From Candidatus Kapaibacterium sp. (GTDB taxonomy: Bacteria; Bacteroidota; Ignavibacteria; Kapaibacteriales; UBA2268): a DNA stretch of 64,000 bases. The number at the start of each line of letters is the position of its first letter. Within the stretch, counting starts at the first letter, position 1. This document shows positions 34,836 through 43,224 of this stretch, in pieces. The DNA is taken from NCBI GenBank assembly GCA_013414795.1, contig CP058732.1:794501-858500 (forward strand), read 5' to 3'. Position numbers and translations under genes: made by a program. Below the pieces are notes generated by a model. The model had not been told where the DNA came from. It saw only the letters and a program-made list of their open reading frames with translations, and did no database searches.

Positions 34836-35450
34836 TCACTTCTTGGGTGCTGTCCCAAAAACATAATCCCACAACGGAGAACTAACCCCAAAGCGTGTGT
34901 TTTCGTCACTGTAGTGATGTTTCATATGATGGGATTTTATCTTCAAAAAGAATTTGTTCTTAATTGGGAAATGGTGAATTGCATAATGAGTAGTATCGTA
35001 GACGAGGTAGCCAACAACAAAACCAGCAAAGAATGGTAAATTCCAATTATTTGGGAAAATCCATTCGAAAAGAAAATAGAACAAGAAAGCCAATGGAATG
35101 CTCACCGACGGGGGCATAACTAAACGTAGCGGGTCTCGGGGATAACTATGGTGAATTCCGTGAAAAATGAAATGGAGTCTTTCGCCAAATTTCGTTTTCG
35201 GTTGGTAATGAAAGACAAATCTATGTAACAAGTATTCAACAAAAGTCCAAGATATAATCCCAAACAAAAAAAGAAGAAATGTCGTAAGCACAGATAATGA
35301 ATGGTTAAACAGCGAAATATAGAGTATATAGAAAACAACGGGAACATAAATCGCAAGAGGAACATACCAAGGCACTTTGGAGAAGAATTCTAAAAAGTTA
35401 CTATTGAAAAGCCTTGGAGTAATTTGTTCATTTGAAATTATTTTGGACAT
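34836..35450 (-). CDS. Fatty acid hydroxylase superfamily membrane protein
   Basis: About 204 residues, four membrane segments and the histidine clusters of the sterol-desaturase/fatty-acid-hydroxylase family: EYLLHRFVFHY, FHGIHHSYPRD, YDTTHYAIHHF and HHMKHHYSD. These form a diiron site. It is like the catalytic part of fatty acid 2-hydroxylase and is an O2-using enzyme, consistent with aerobic capacity. ATG at 35450 is chosen; the upstream TTG extension is unlikely. It may make 2-hydroxy acyl groups for sphingolipids or lipid A. It is convergent with the flavodoxin-like gene (5-bp gap). Confidence 0.88.
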   Translation of the reverse strand: MSKIISNEQITPRLFNSNFLEFFSKVPWYVPLAIYVPVVFYILYISLFNHSLSVLTTFLLFLFGIISWTFVEYLLHRFVFHYQPKTKFGERLHFIFHGIHHSYPRDPLRLVMPPSVSIPLAFLFYFLFEWIFPNNWNLPFFAGFVVGYLVYDTTHYAIHHFPIKNKFFLKIKSHHMKHHYSDENTRFGVSSPLWDYVFGTAPKK

Positions 35451-35516
35451 ATTTCCCCGAAATTGTGAATTAATCAAAACGAAAAAAGAATTTTATTATT
35501 TCAAAAATTTTTTTGT

Positions 35517-36110
35517 CTAAAAAGTAACATCTTTTTGCTTTACAGCGTGTTTCAAAATTTTGATATACTGATAACGAGGAATTTCAATCGCACCGAGCAT
35601 TTTCGTGTGTTCATTAATAAATTGTGAATCGAGAAGGATAAAATTCCTTGCTTTTAGATGCTCAATCAAATGATAAAATGCGACTTTCGACGCATTGCTC
35701 ACAAGCGAAAACATAGACTCGCCAAAAAATGCCGCCCCAATTGCAACACCATACAATCCGCCGACTAACAGTCCATCTTTAAATGTTTCAACAGAATGAG
35801 CATATCCCAAATGGTGTAAATTGATATAGGAATTGATTAGTACGTCGTTAATCCAAGTATCTGGTCGGTTTGCACAACCCATAATAACGTTTTCGAAGCA
35901 AGTATCTATCCGCACTTCGAAGATTTTTTTCTTCAAAATCTGCTTCATTGAATGCGATGGTTTAATTGAATAAATTGGAAAAATAGCACGTCTTAATGGT
36001 GAAAACCACTCAATCTCCCCTGTTTCTGGGTCAGCCATCGGAAACCATCCGTTTACATATGCATCTATTAATATTTGAGGACTAATTATTTTAGAATACT
36101 TACGTTCCAT
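35517..36110 (-). CDS. aat: Leucyl/phenylalanyl-tRNA-protein transferase
   Basis: 197 residues. Seen: YVNGWFPMADPETGEIEWFSP at the start (motif W-F-P-M) and GGLYGVAIGAAFFGESMFS in the middle, both diagnostic of Aat. It adds Leu or Phe to proteins with N-terminal Lys/Arg in the N-end rule pathway. It is followed on the message by nothing close; queA lies 3 bp upstream in the same direction, so the two are coupled. Confidence 0.95.
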   Translation of the reverse strand: MERKYSKIISPQILIDAYVNGWFPMADPETGEIEWFSPLRRAIFPIYSIKPSHSMKQILKKKIFEVRIDTCFENVIMGCANRPDTWINDVLINSYINLHHLGYAHSVETFKDGLLVGGLYGVAIGAAFFGESMFSLVSNASKVAFYHLIEHLKARNFILLDSQFINEHTKMLGAIEIPRYQYIKILKHAVKQKDVTF

Positions 36111-36113
36111 AGA

Positions 36114-37337
36114 TTAACCATTGGTTTTGAATAGAAGAGAAGAATCACCATAACTTAAAAATCGGTAATTCTTTTCAAGTGCTTCGTTATAAATTTGTTT
36201 CCAATCTTCACCAACAAATGCATAGACAAGAAGTAGAAGCGTGCTTTTCGGTTGGTGAAAGTTTGTAACAATAGCGTCGAAAAATCTTATCTTGTAATCT
36301 GGGGTAATGTACAAACTTGTGTTACCAATTATTTCCTTTTTTCCTTCTTTGTCCATCAATCCAAGCAGAAAATCAAGAGCATTTTCAATTGATAATTTTT
36401 CCTCAACTCGACGCCAAATATACTGGTCAATCAATGCATTATTCAAATTGGGTTTAAGACTGTTAGAATATACATCTTGAGCAAACCAGTACAGCGACTC
36501 TAATGTTCTAACGCTTGTCGTTCCTATTGCAACAAAAAGTTGTTCTTTGCCTCGAGTTTGGAAGAACTTGTGAATTTTTTTAATATTATCGTAATATACT
36601 AAAAATTCCTCGCTGTGCATATTATGTGCAAAAATATTTTCCACTCGTATAGGTTTGAAAGTACCCAGACTTATATGCAAGGTAACATCGGCAAAGTCAA
36701 TAGATTTTGATTTGAGATTTTGAATAACATCATCGGTGAAATGGAATCCAGCCGTAGGAGCAGCAACCGAGCCTGGTTGCCGTCCGTAAATTGTCTGATA
36801 TCGAGTTCTATCTAACTCTTCGGCTTCTCGTTTGATGTATGGTGGAAGCGGTGTTTTTGCAATTCTATCGAGCACTTCTTCGAAAGTTAATTTTGAACTG
36901 CTATTGTTTGAAATTTCTTTCCAATCCAAAGATACTGTGTAACAATCTTGATTTTTGGAAAGTACATCAACGTAAAGTACCAAATTTTCCTTTGAGAATT
37001 GTTTTGAAAGGCGAACGTTCGGCTTTATTTTCCTTCCCTTGATTAGCGCTTCAAAAACATTTGCTTGTTGTTTTTTGTTTGAAAGTAGGAGAACTTCGAC
37101 GGTGCCTCCATTTGGCTTTTCGACGAATATTCGGGCTGGAATTACTTTTGTAACATTTCTTAAAAGCAAACTGCCTTCGGGTATAAAGTTTGGTAGTTCG
37201 TAGAATTTGTGATGGGAAATTGTTCGATTTTTATGGTAAACAAGAAGATTGCTTTCATCACGCTTTTCCAAGGGATATTGCGCAATTTTTTCCTCTGGAA
37301 GATTGTAATCAAATTGGTTTAACGAGAACTCGACCAT
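36114..37337 (-). CDS. queA: S-adenosylmethionine:tRNA ribosyltransferase-isomerase
   Basis: About 407 residues. Seen: the start LNQFDYNLPEEKIAQYPLEKRDE, the AAPTAGFHFT motif and HISLGTFKPI, GTTSVRTLES and TNFHQPKSTLL, all typical of QueA. It transfers the ribosyl part of SAM to preQ1 in tRNA during queuosine formation. Some Bacteroidota QueA proteins carry similar inserts (region 300-345 here). ATG at 37337 is used; a TTG one codon earlier opens the frame. Confidence 0.95.
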   Translation of the reverse strand: MVEFSLNQFDYNLPEEKIAQYPLEKRDESNLLVYHKNRTISHHKFYELPNFIPEGSLLLRNVTKVIPARIFVEKPNGGTVEVLLLSNKKQQANVFEALIKGRKIKPNVRLSKQFSKENLVLYVDVLSKNQDCYTVSLDWKEISNNSSSKLTFEEVLDRIAKTPLPPYIKREAEELDRTRYQTIYGRQPGSVAAPTAGFHFTDDVIQNLKSKSIDFADVTLHISLGTFKPIRVENIFAHNMHSEEFLVYYDNIKKIHKFFQTRGKEQLFVAIGTTSVRTLESLYWFAQDVYSNSLKPNLNNALIDQYIWRRVEEKLSIENALDFLLGLMDKEGKKEIIGNTSLYITPDYKIRFFDAIVTNFHQPKSTLLLLVYAFVGEDWKQIYNEALEKNYRFLSYGDSSLLFKTNG

Positions 37338-37442
37338 CAACTTATGTCTTTCCTTCTTTAATTAATCATTAAAATATAACGAACAAGCAATGAAAAAAAT
37401 GGATTAATTTTGTAGTTTTATGTCATTACAATATTTAGATTA

Positions 37443-38162
37443 ATGGACAAAGATTTACTTTCGTTTGTTATTCCAGTTTACAACGAAGAAGAAAGGATAG
37501 TTGCTACTTTGGAAAAGGTCTGGAACTATTTCACTGCCAACAATTATAATTTTGAAATAGTAGTTGTAGACGATGGCTCGACCGACAAGACATTGGAAAA
37601 GTTAAATCATTACAGCGATAAAATTAAAATAATCAGTTACAATCCCAATCGGGGCAAAGGCGCAGCGGTAAGAACTGGAATGCTGAAAGCAAAAGGCAAA
37701 TTTCGGGTATTTTCGGACGCTGACCTTTCGACCCCAATTTACGAAATAGAAAAACTGCTCGATAAGTTGACATCTGGTGCGGATGTGTGCATTGGAAGCC
37801 GTGCGCTCGACCCCTCGCTTATAAAGGAGCACCAACCCTTCTACCGTGAATTTATGGGAAAGACTTTCAATAAATTCGTTCAACTTATTGTCTTTCGTGG
37901 TATTGAAGATACCCAATGTGGTTTCAAAGGATTTACGGACAAAGCCGCCGAAATGGTCTTTTCAAAATCCAAAATCGATGGTTTCAGTTTTGATGTTGAA
38001 ATTCTCTATCTTGCCAAAAAGGCTGGATTAAAAATTGAACAAGTTCCAGTCGAGTGGTACAATGACAAAAGAACAAAGGTTAACCCATTGAGAGATTCAA
38101 TAAATATGTTTATTGAATTATTTAAAATCAAAAAACTTCATTCCAATACTGAATTTGAATAG
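37443..38162 (+). CDS. Glycosyltransferase family 2 (dolichyl-phosphate glucosyltransferase-like)
   Basis: 239 residues, a single GT-A domain without membrane segments. Seen: LSFVIPVYNEEERI, the VVDDGSTDKT loop, RGKGAAVRTGM, the FSDADLSTP metal site and the acceptor-side EDTQCGFKGF. The pattern is closest to ALG5/dolichyl-phosphate beta-glucosyltransferase-like bacterial enzymes that load a sugar on a polyprenyl phosphate. It is followed at once by an MFS gene (1-bp gap). Confidence 0.88.
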   Translation: MDKDLLSFVIPVYNEEERIVATLEKVWNYFTANNYNFEIVVVDDGSTDKTLEKLNHYSDKIKIISYNPNRGKGAAVRTGMLKAKGKFRVFSDADLSTPIYEIEKLLDKLTSGADVCIGSRALDPSLIKEHQPFYREFMGKTFNKFVQLIVFRGIEDTQCGFKGFTDKAAEMVFSKSKIDGFSFDVEILYLAKKAGLKIEQVPVEWYNDKRTKVNPLRDSINMFIELFKIKKLHSNTEFE

Positions 38163-38163
38163 G

Positions 38164-39384
38164 ATGGGAATAAATTTTATTGCTATAAAGCACAGATTTC
38201 AAGAAACTTGGGAACGCAATCTATTATTTCTGGCTCTGTCGCAATTCATTGCAATGATGGGAATGAATGCTTGCGTTCCTTTCCTCCCACTGTATATAAG
38301 GGAACTTGGAGTAGTTGGCGAATCGGCACAAAGGTTTTGGAGCGGTTTGGTGTTCGCTGGACCATACTTCTTGTCTATTATATTTGTACCAATTTGGGGC
38401 AATCTTGGCGACAGATATGGCAAGAAATTAATGATTATCCGAGCGATTTTCGGCTTGGCTCTTGCAATGTTTCTTATGGGATTTGCAAAAAATGTTTGGC
38501 AATTGTTTCTTCTTCGAGTTTTCCAGGGCGCATCAAGTGGATTTATTGCCGCAAATCTTGGCTTTGCCGTTGCAAACACACCAGAAGATAAAAAAGGCTC
38601 TGCTGTTGGTTTCCTACAAAGTTCACAATCGGCTGGGGCATTGACTGGACCATTGCTGGGCGGTTTCATTTCCGATATTTTTGGCTTTCGGGAAGTTTTC
38701 TTTGTTGTTGCCGCCTTGTGTTTAGTGAGTGCAATTCTTATAATTTTTTTTGTAAAAGAAATAAACAAAACAAAGGAAAACCAAGAAGAATGCATTATCG
38801 ATATCCTAAAATTAGTTGTCAGAAGGAAGGATTACCGCAATGCCCTAATTATGATTGTGATTGGTCAAGTTGGAATTTTTCTCACTTTTCCAATTATCCC
38901 CTACTATCTTGAACAATTGAATGTACCAAAAGAGATAATAAGTTCTGCTACTGGTATAGCAATAGGCATTACAAGCGCCTTTAATATTATATTCGCTCCG
39001 ATTTGGGGTCGTTGGGCAGACAAAACGCCAATTACTCGACTTTTGAAGAGAAGTGTAATCATATTAAGCATTGGAATGTTTCTCCATTCTATTGCCTTCA
39101 ATTATCTATTAATTTACCCGATACGAATAGTACTCGGCATCTCGATTGCGGGGCTTGTCCCCTTGTTGTATTCTTACCTTGGTAAAATTGCCGAGCCAGT
39201 AAGAATAGGAAGTATTATGGGCTTTGCCTCTTCGGCTACTCTTTTTGGTTCACTGCTTGCATATCTTGGCTCGGCTTTTGTTGCCCCATTAATAGAATTG
39301 GAATGGCTATTTGTGATTTCAAGCGGGATTTTACTTTCGATATTGTTCTTTATTAAGTCAAATTCGAAAGATTCCGAGAAATAA
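38164..39384 (+). CDS. Major facilitator superfamily transporter
   Basis: About 406 residues with 12 membrane segments. The loop 2-3 motif reads GNLGDRYGKKLMI, the MFS motif A (G-x-L-x-D-R-x-G-R-R), repeated more weakly in the second half (GRWADKTPITRLLKRS). GPLLGGFISD in helix 5 fits drug/H+ antiporters. The ATG at 38164 lies one base after the glycosyltransferase stop; the upstream TTG start would overlap it by 50 bp and is rejected. Substrate unknown; multidrug or sugar efflux possible. The 3' end overlaps convergent hrcA by 32 bp. Confidence 0.9.
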   Translation: MGINFIAIKHRFQETWERNLLFLALSQFIAMMGMNACVPFLPLYIRELGVVGESAQRFWSGLVFAGPYFLSIIFVPIWGNLGDRYGKKLMIIRAIFGLALAMFLMGFAKNVWQLFLLRVFQGASSGFIAANLGFAVANTPEDKKGSAVGFLQSSQSAGALTGPLLGGFISDIFGFREVFFVVAALCLVSAILIIFFVKEINKTKENQEECIIDILKLVVRRKDYRNALIMIVIGQVGIFLTFPIIPYYLEQLNVPKEIISSATGIAIGITSAFNIIFAPIWGRWADKTPITRLLKRSVIILSIGMFLHSIAFNYLLIYPIRIVLGISIAGLVPLLYSYLGKIAEPVRIGSIMGFASSATLFGSLLAYLGSAFVAPLIELEWLFVISSGILLSILFFIKSNSKDSEK

Positions 39385-40441
39385 TTTTAGAAACGACGTC
39401 AACCAAGCGAATTACTTTCGGGTAATTCATCCTTTTTGGACCAAGCAAGCCAATGTATCCAACAGAACTTGTTACCCAATAGGGCGAAGCAATAATTGAA
39501 AAATCGAACAGCAATTCGTTGTCCGTTTCGCTACCAATAAGAATCTTTATTGAAGAATTATCATCGTTGTAAAATTTTTGGAGAACATTCAAGATTAAAT
39601 TCGAGTTTTCAAGCAAGGTAATCATTCTTTGGATGTAGTCGGGTTGTTGAAATTCTGGATATTGCAAAAGATTCTTTGCCCCAGAAATAAGCGTTCGCTC
39701 TTGTTCCAAAATATTATTGTAAATTTTATCGAAAAAGTTCACAAATAATTGAATCACTGGCGATTCTCTCAACTCTGGTGTTTCAATTAAATCGTAAAAG
39801 TTTTCGTAAACAAAACGCAAAGGTTTGCCAGCAATTTTTTCATTGACATAACGAACAACAGAATCAATCTCATCTTCAACTATGTCAAAATCTGCTTCAA
39901 TGGTTAATGTTTCGACAAAATTTGAGTTTAAAGCAAGAACAAACAACAATCGGTTTGAAGATAGAGGCAAAATTTCAAGTTTTTGAATTGTGATGTTTTG
40001 TATCTCGGGAATAACAATAATGCTTAAATATTTTGAAAGAAATCCCAAAACTTTAGAAGCAGTCCTCAAAAGTTCTTCAACATTGCTTGTATCAATTTTC
40101 TTCAACTCTTCTTCGATTTTTTGAATTTCTCGCTCGGTAGGTTTGACTTTTGGTAAAATTGAATCAATGTAAAATCGATAACCTTTGTCGGTTGGGATTC
40201 TACCAGAAGAAACGTGGGTCTGTTGCAAAAAATCTTGCTCCTCGAGTTCACACATAATATTGCGAATTGATGCTGGACTTAAATTCAATTTGTTTTCCAA
40301 ATATTTAGCAACGAGCCGAGAGCCAACTGGCTGTGCTGTCGAAATGTGCAATTGCACAATCGTTCGAAGCACGAGTTGTTCCCGCTCGTGCAAAGTAACC
40401 GTCGACTCTTTCGATTTTATCCTATATAAATTTGGTTTCAT
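39353..40441 (-). CDS. hrcA: Heat-inducible transcription repressor HrcA
   Basis: About 362 residues from the ATG at 40441; the longer frame upstream would run through manC DNA and is rejected. Seen: the N-terminal winged helix with LHEREQLVLRTIVQLHISTAQPVGS (positions ~17-41), YLENKLNLSPASIRNIM and GRIPTDKGYRFYID, then the GAF-like core and C-terminal VGYIGLLGPKRMNYPKVI. HrcA represses groE/dnaK operons through CIRCE sites. I found no CIRCE inverted repeat in this window. No grpE-dnaK follows, unlike many genomes. Confidence 0.95.
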   Translation of the reverse strand: MKPNLYRIKSKESTVTLHEREQLVLRTIVQLHISTAQPVGSRLVAKYLENKLNLSPASIRNIMCELEEQDFLQQTHVSSGRIPTDKGYRFYIDSILPKVKPTEREIQKIEEELKKIDTSNVEELLRTASKVLGFLSKYLSIIVIPEIQNITIQKLEILPLSSNRLLFVLALNSNFVETLTIEADFDIVEDEIDSVVRYVNEKIAGKPLRFVYENFYDLIETPELRESPVIQLFVNFFDKIYNNILEQERTLISGAKNLLQYPEFQQPDYIQRMITLLENSNLILNVLQKFYNDDNSSIKILIGSETDNELLFDFSIIASPYWVTSSVGYIGLLGPKRMNYPKVIRLVDVVSKIISRNLSNLT

Positions 40442-40520
40442 CGCAAAAAAATAATATATTAATCCTTTAAAAAAGACAAAAAATAGCAAAAAATATTTTG
40501 TTTTAATGGGATTGGAGAAA

Positions 40521-41645
40521 ATGAAAAGAATTGCAATTATGCTTGCTGGGGGAAGCGGTGAAAGGTTTTGGCCAGTAAGTCGTGTAACAAGACCAAAGCA
40601 ATTGCTTCCGCTTAATTCTGAAAAAACATTGATAGAGGAAGCAGTCGAAAGAGTTGCAAATTTTATCGATACCGAAGACATATTTGTATTTACAAATCAT
40701 ATAACTCTTGAAAATATAAGAAAAGTTTTGTCCAATCTACCAAAGGAAAATATTATTTCCGAACCAATGAAAAGAAATACAGCACCCGCTCTTGCCTATG
40801 CTACAAGTTATATACTTGCGAAATATGAAAAAAATTTTAGTCCAAGCGAAATCGTTTGCGGTGTTTTCACTTCCGACCAAAAAATTGAACCTTTGAGCCA
40901 ATTTAAAAAAACAGTAGAGATTGCTTTCGATTATGTGTCGAAGAACCCAAAAATTGCAACTATTGGCATTGTTCCAACTCGGCCAGATACTGCTTTTGGA
41001 TACATTGAAATCGATAATCAACAAAGCACTGGAAATGAATTTGTTTACAAAGTTAAAGCATTCAAAGAGAAACCCGATGTTGAAACAGCAAAGAGATATG
41101 TTGAATCTGGAAATTATTTCTGGAACAGTGGGATGTTCTTCTGGCGTGTGGACACATTTCTAACTGAATCCGAAAAATATATGCCAGAGATTTTTTCTAA
41201 AATCGACCCAATAAAGAAAATATTCATAGAAATTGATTGTAGCAATATTGAATCGAAAACAAAAGAAATCGAAAATATTTTCAAGACATTCCCAGACATA
41301 TCGATTGACTATGCATTGATGGAAAGAACCCCAAACATTGTTCTTGTTAAATCGCTTTTCGATTGGGACGACATTGGCTCTTGGGATGCTCTCGACAGAA
41401 CGAAAAACCACGACGAGTATCGAAACGTCAACATTGGAAACAACATTTTGATTGATACCAAAAATTCAATTGTATACAATGCCTCACAAGACGGGAGAAT
41501 AGTTGTCTCATCCGTTGGAGTACAAAATTTAGTAATAGTTGTTACTGACGATGCAGTGCTTGTATGCAACAAAGACGAAGTTCAGAAAGTTAAAAGTTGT
41601 GTCGAATTGTTGAAAAAAGACCCGAAAAAACAAATCTATTTGTAG
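40521..41645 (+). CDS. manC: Mannose-1-phosphate guanylyltransferase
   Basis: About 374 residues. Seen: AIMLAGGSGERFWPVSR (pyrophosphorylase signature), KPKQLLPL variant RPKQLLPL, VFTSDQKIEP in place of the usual VxPxDH, GYIEID, KAFKEKPD, WNSGMFFWR and SIDYALMERTPN. It is the short form without the C-terminal isomerase domain. It makes GDP-mannose for glycans. ATG at 40521 is chosen because GGAG lies 4 nt upstream; an ATG five codons earlier is possible. Confidence 0.93.
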   Translation: MKRIAIMLAGGSGERFWPVSRVTRPKQLLPLNSEKTLIEEAVERVANFIDTEDIFVFTNHITLENIRKVLSNLPKENIISEPMKRNTAPALAYATSYILAKYEKNFSPSEIVCGVFTSDQKIEPLSQFKKTVEIAFDYVSKNPKIATIGIVPTRPDTAFGYIEIDNQQSTGNEFVYKVKAFKEKPDVETAKRYVESGNYFWNSGMFFWRVDTFLTESEKYMPEIFSKIDPIKKIFIEIDCSNIESKTKEIENIFKTFPDISIDYALMERTPNIVLVKSLFDWDDIGSWDALDRTKNHDEYRNVNIGNNILIDTKNSIVYNASQDGRIVVSSVGVQNLVIVVTDDAVLVCNKDEVQKVKSCVELLKKDPKKQIYL

Positions 41646-41661
41646 CGTGCGGGAGTTGCCT

Positions 41662-42918
41662 ATGAAAACACTAATTAAAGATATTTCTTCACTTGTAACA
41701 ATTGCTGGGAATAATGAAAAACCACGGAGAGGAAAAGAATTAGACAATATCAATGAAATTCAAAATGGTGCAATTTTCTTCGACGAAAAAATTCTTTGGG
41801 TTGGGTCGACCCAAGAAGCAGAAATCAAGTTACACAATGGAGAAATTTCACCAGAGCAAACTATTTCTCTAAAAGGTAAAACCGTTTTTCCTGGTTTCGT
41901 TGATTCTCATACCCATCTTGTCTTTGCAGGAGACCGTGCCAACGAATTTGCTCTTAGAGTTCGTGGCGCCACATACCAAGAAATTGCCGAGAGAGGTGGC
42001 GGGATTATCGCAACAGTTAAAGCAGTGAGAAAAGCCTCGGAAGATGAACTTTTCGAAAATGCCAGCAAACATCTTTGGAGTGCAATTCGCCACGGAACAG
42101 TTGCAATCGAAATCAAGAGCGGATATGGCTTGGATGTTGAAAATGAATTGAAACTGTTGCGAGTAAACAAAAAACTTTCGGGCGCTTTTCCAATACACAT
42201 AGTACCTACATTCCTGGGCGCACACGACTTTCCACCAGAGTACAAGAACAAACCCGATGATTATGTTGAAATCATTTGCAAGGAGATGATTCCAAAAGTT
42301 GCAGAACTTAATTTGGCAAAATATTGCGATTGTTTTGTAGACAAAGGCTACTATACAATCCAACAAGCGGAGAAGATTTTCCGAACAGCACAAGACTACG
42401 GTTTGAAAATTCGAATGCACGCAGACGAACTTGCCGACGTTGGTGCTGGCAGATTTGCTGGGGAAATTGGTGCCATTTCTGCCGACCATTTGCTTTTTGT
42501 ATCCGACGAAAGCCTTGAAAAGATGAAAAATGCTGGTACGATTGCAACTCTTTTACCAGGAACTTCCTACTTTATTCGAATGCCCTACGCCCCAGCGAAG
42601 AAGATTGTAGAGAAAGAAATTCCAATTGCATTAGCAAGCGATTTCAATCCAGGCTCTTGTTTTACCGAAAATATGCAAATAATTCTTTCTTTGGCAGTAA
42701 CAAACTTGGGTTTAAATTGTGAACAAGCACTTGTCGCTTCCACAATTAACGGAGCCCATTCGCTGGAAATTTCCTCACTTGTTGGCTCGCTCGAAGTGGG
42801 CAAGGAAGCAACATTCGCAATTCTTGATTGCTCTTCTTATGTGGAAATGTTCTATCACTATGGAATAAATCACGTCAAAGAAGTTTGGGTAAAAGGAAAA
42901 AAATTTATAGAAAACTAA
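41662..42918 (+). CDS. hutI: Imidazolonepropionase
   Basis: About 418 residues of the amidohydrolase superfamily. Seen: the metal-binding DSHTHLVFAGDRANEFALR, GATYQEIAERGGGI, EIKSGYGLD, HADELADVGAG, ISADHLLFVSDE and LASDFNPGSC, all typical of HutI. It hydrolyses imidazolonepropionate to formiminoglutamate in histidine breakdown. hutH and hutU are not in the window. ATG at 41662 follows GGGAG. It follows manC by 16 bp, an unusual pairing. Confidence 0.94.
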   Translation: MKTLIKDISSLVTIAGNNEKPRRGKELDNINEIQNGAIFFDEKILWVGSTQEAEIKLHNGEISPEQTISLKGKTVFPGFVDSHTHLVFAGDRANEFALRVRGATYQEIAERGGGIIATVKAVRKASEDELFENASKHLWSAIRHGTVAIEIKSGYGLDVENELKLLRVNKKLSGAFPIHIVPTFLGAHDFPPEYKNKPDDYVEIICKEMIPKVAELNLAKYCDCFVDKGYYTIQQAEKIFRTAQDYGLKIRMHADELADVGAGRFAGEIGAISADHLLFVSDESLEKMKNAGTIATLLPGTSYFIRMPYAPAKKIVEKEIPIALASDFNPGSCFTENMQIILSLAVTNLGLNCEQALVASTINGAHSLEISSLVGSLEVGKEATFAILDCSSYVEMFYHYGINHVKEVWVKGKKFIEN

Positions 42919-43059
42919 AAAACTTTAATTTTTTATTATCAAAATTTTTATTATTTTTGAATTTTATATTTTTTAAATTTTAGAATTGTGAAGGCTAAAC
43001 TTTTGATTACAATCAGCAAAGAAACAAGCATAAATACACTAACTGATGAAATTATTTTT

Positions 43060-43085
43060 CTCCCCTTTCGAGGGGAGTTTTTTTT
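43060..43085 (+). terminator. Rho-independent terminator 1 after hutI
   Basis: A 7-bp GC-rich stem with the stable TTCG tetraloop and eight T residues. It lies 142 bp beyond the hutI stop. Confidence 0.9.
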
Positions 43086-43089
43086 AAAG

Positions 43090-43116
43090 GGCTGGGTTTT
43101 CCCAGCCTTTTTTTTT
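43090..43116 (+). terminator. Rho-independent terminator 2
   Basis: GGCTGGG/CCCAGCC stem (43090-43096 with 43101-43107), TTTT loop and nine T residues. AAGGGC at 43087-43092 can alternatively pair with GCCCTT at 43117-43122. Confidence 0.88.
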
Positions 43117-43163
43117 GCCCTTAAAATACTAAAGATGTATTTATTAGGTTCAAGGAAAAGAGA

Positions 43164-43188
43164 AGCAGGATTTATTCCTGCTTTTTTT
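43164..43188 (+). terminator. Rho-independent terminator 3 / possible attenuator
   Basis: AGCAGGA/TCCTGCT stem (43164-43170 with 43176-43182), 5-nt loop, seven T residues. It stands 36 bp before the AsnA-like start codon. Confidence 0.8.
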
Positions 43189-43224
43189 GTGTTTGTTTAA
43201 CATATTTTTAATCAAGGAGGTTTT

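Larger units (their letters stand above)
42919..43224 (+). promoter_or_regulatory. 306-bp gap with three tandem terminator-like hairpins before the AsnA-like gene
   Basis: The first 135 bp are very AT-rich and hold no clear gene. Then come three hairpins, each with a U-tract: 43060-43085 (CTCCCCT/AGGGGAG, TTCG loop, eight T), 43090-43116 (GGCTGGG/CCCAGCC, nine T) and 43164-43188 (AGCAGGA/TCCTGCT, seven T). The last ends only 36 bp before the AsnA-like ATG, and I see no promoter after it. Either the first ends hutI and the others attenuate the next gene, or short RNAs are made here. Confidence 0.7.

Noticed and set aside
37405-37412. TAATTTTG box upstream of the glycosyltransferase at 37443
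   Set aside because: No TTG triplet 17-23 nt upstream; a single 8-mer in AT-rich DNA is not enough.
39353-40681. Extended HrcA reading frame
   Set aside because: The first 80 codons overlap manC in antisense and have no HrcA similarity; the family start is at 40441.
39353-41645. CIRCE operator near hrcA
   Set aside because: No TTAGCACTC-N9-GAGTGCTAA-like inverted repeat was found in the flanking sequence.
42988-43200. 70-residue open frame in the hutI to AsnA-like gap, as a leader peptide
   Set aside because: It runs through all three terminator hairpins, starts with GTG, and has no run of a regulatory amino acid or ribosome site.
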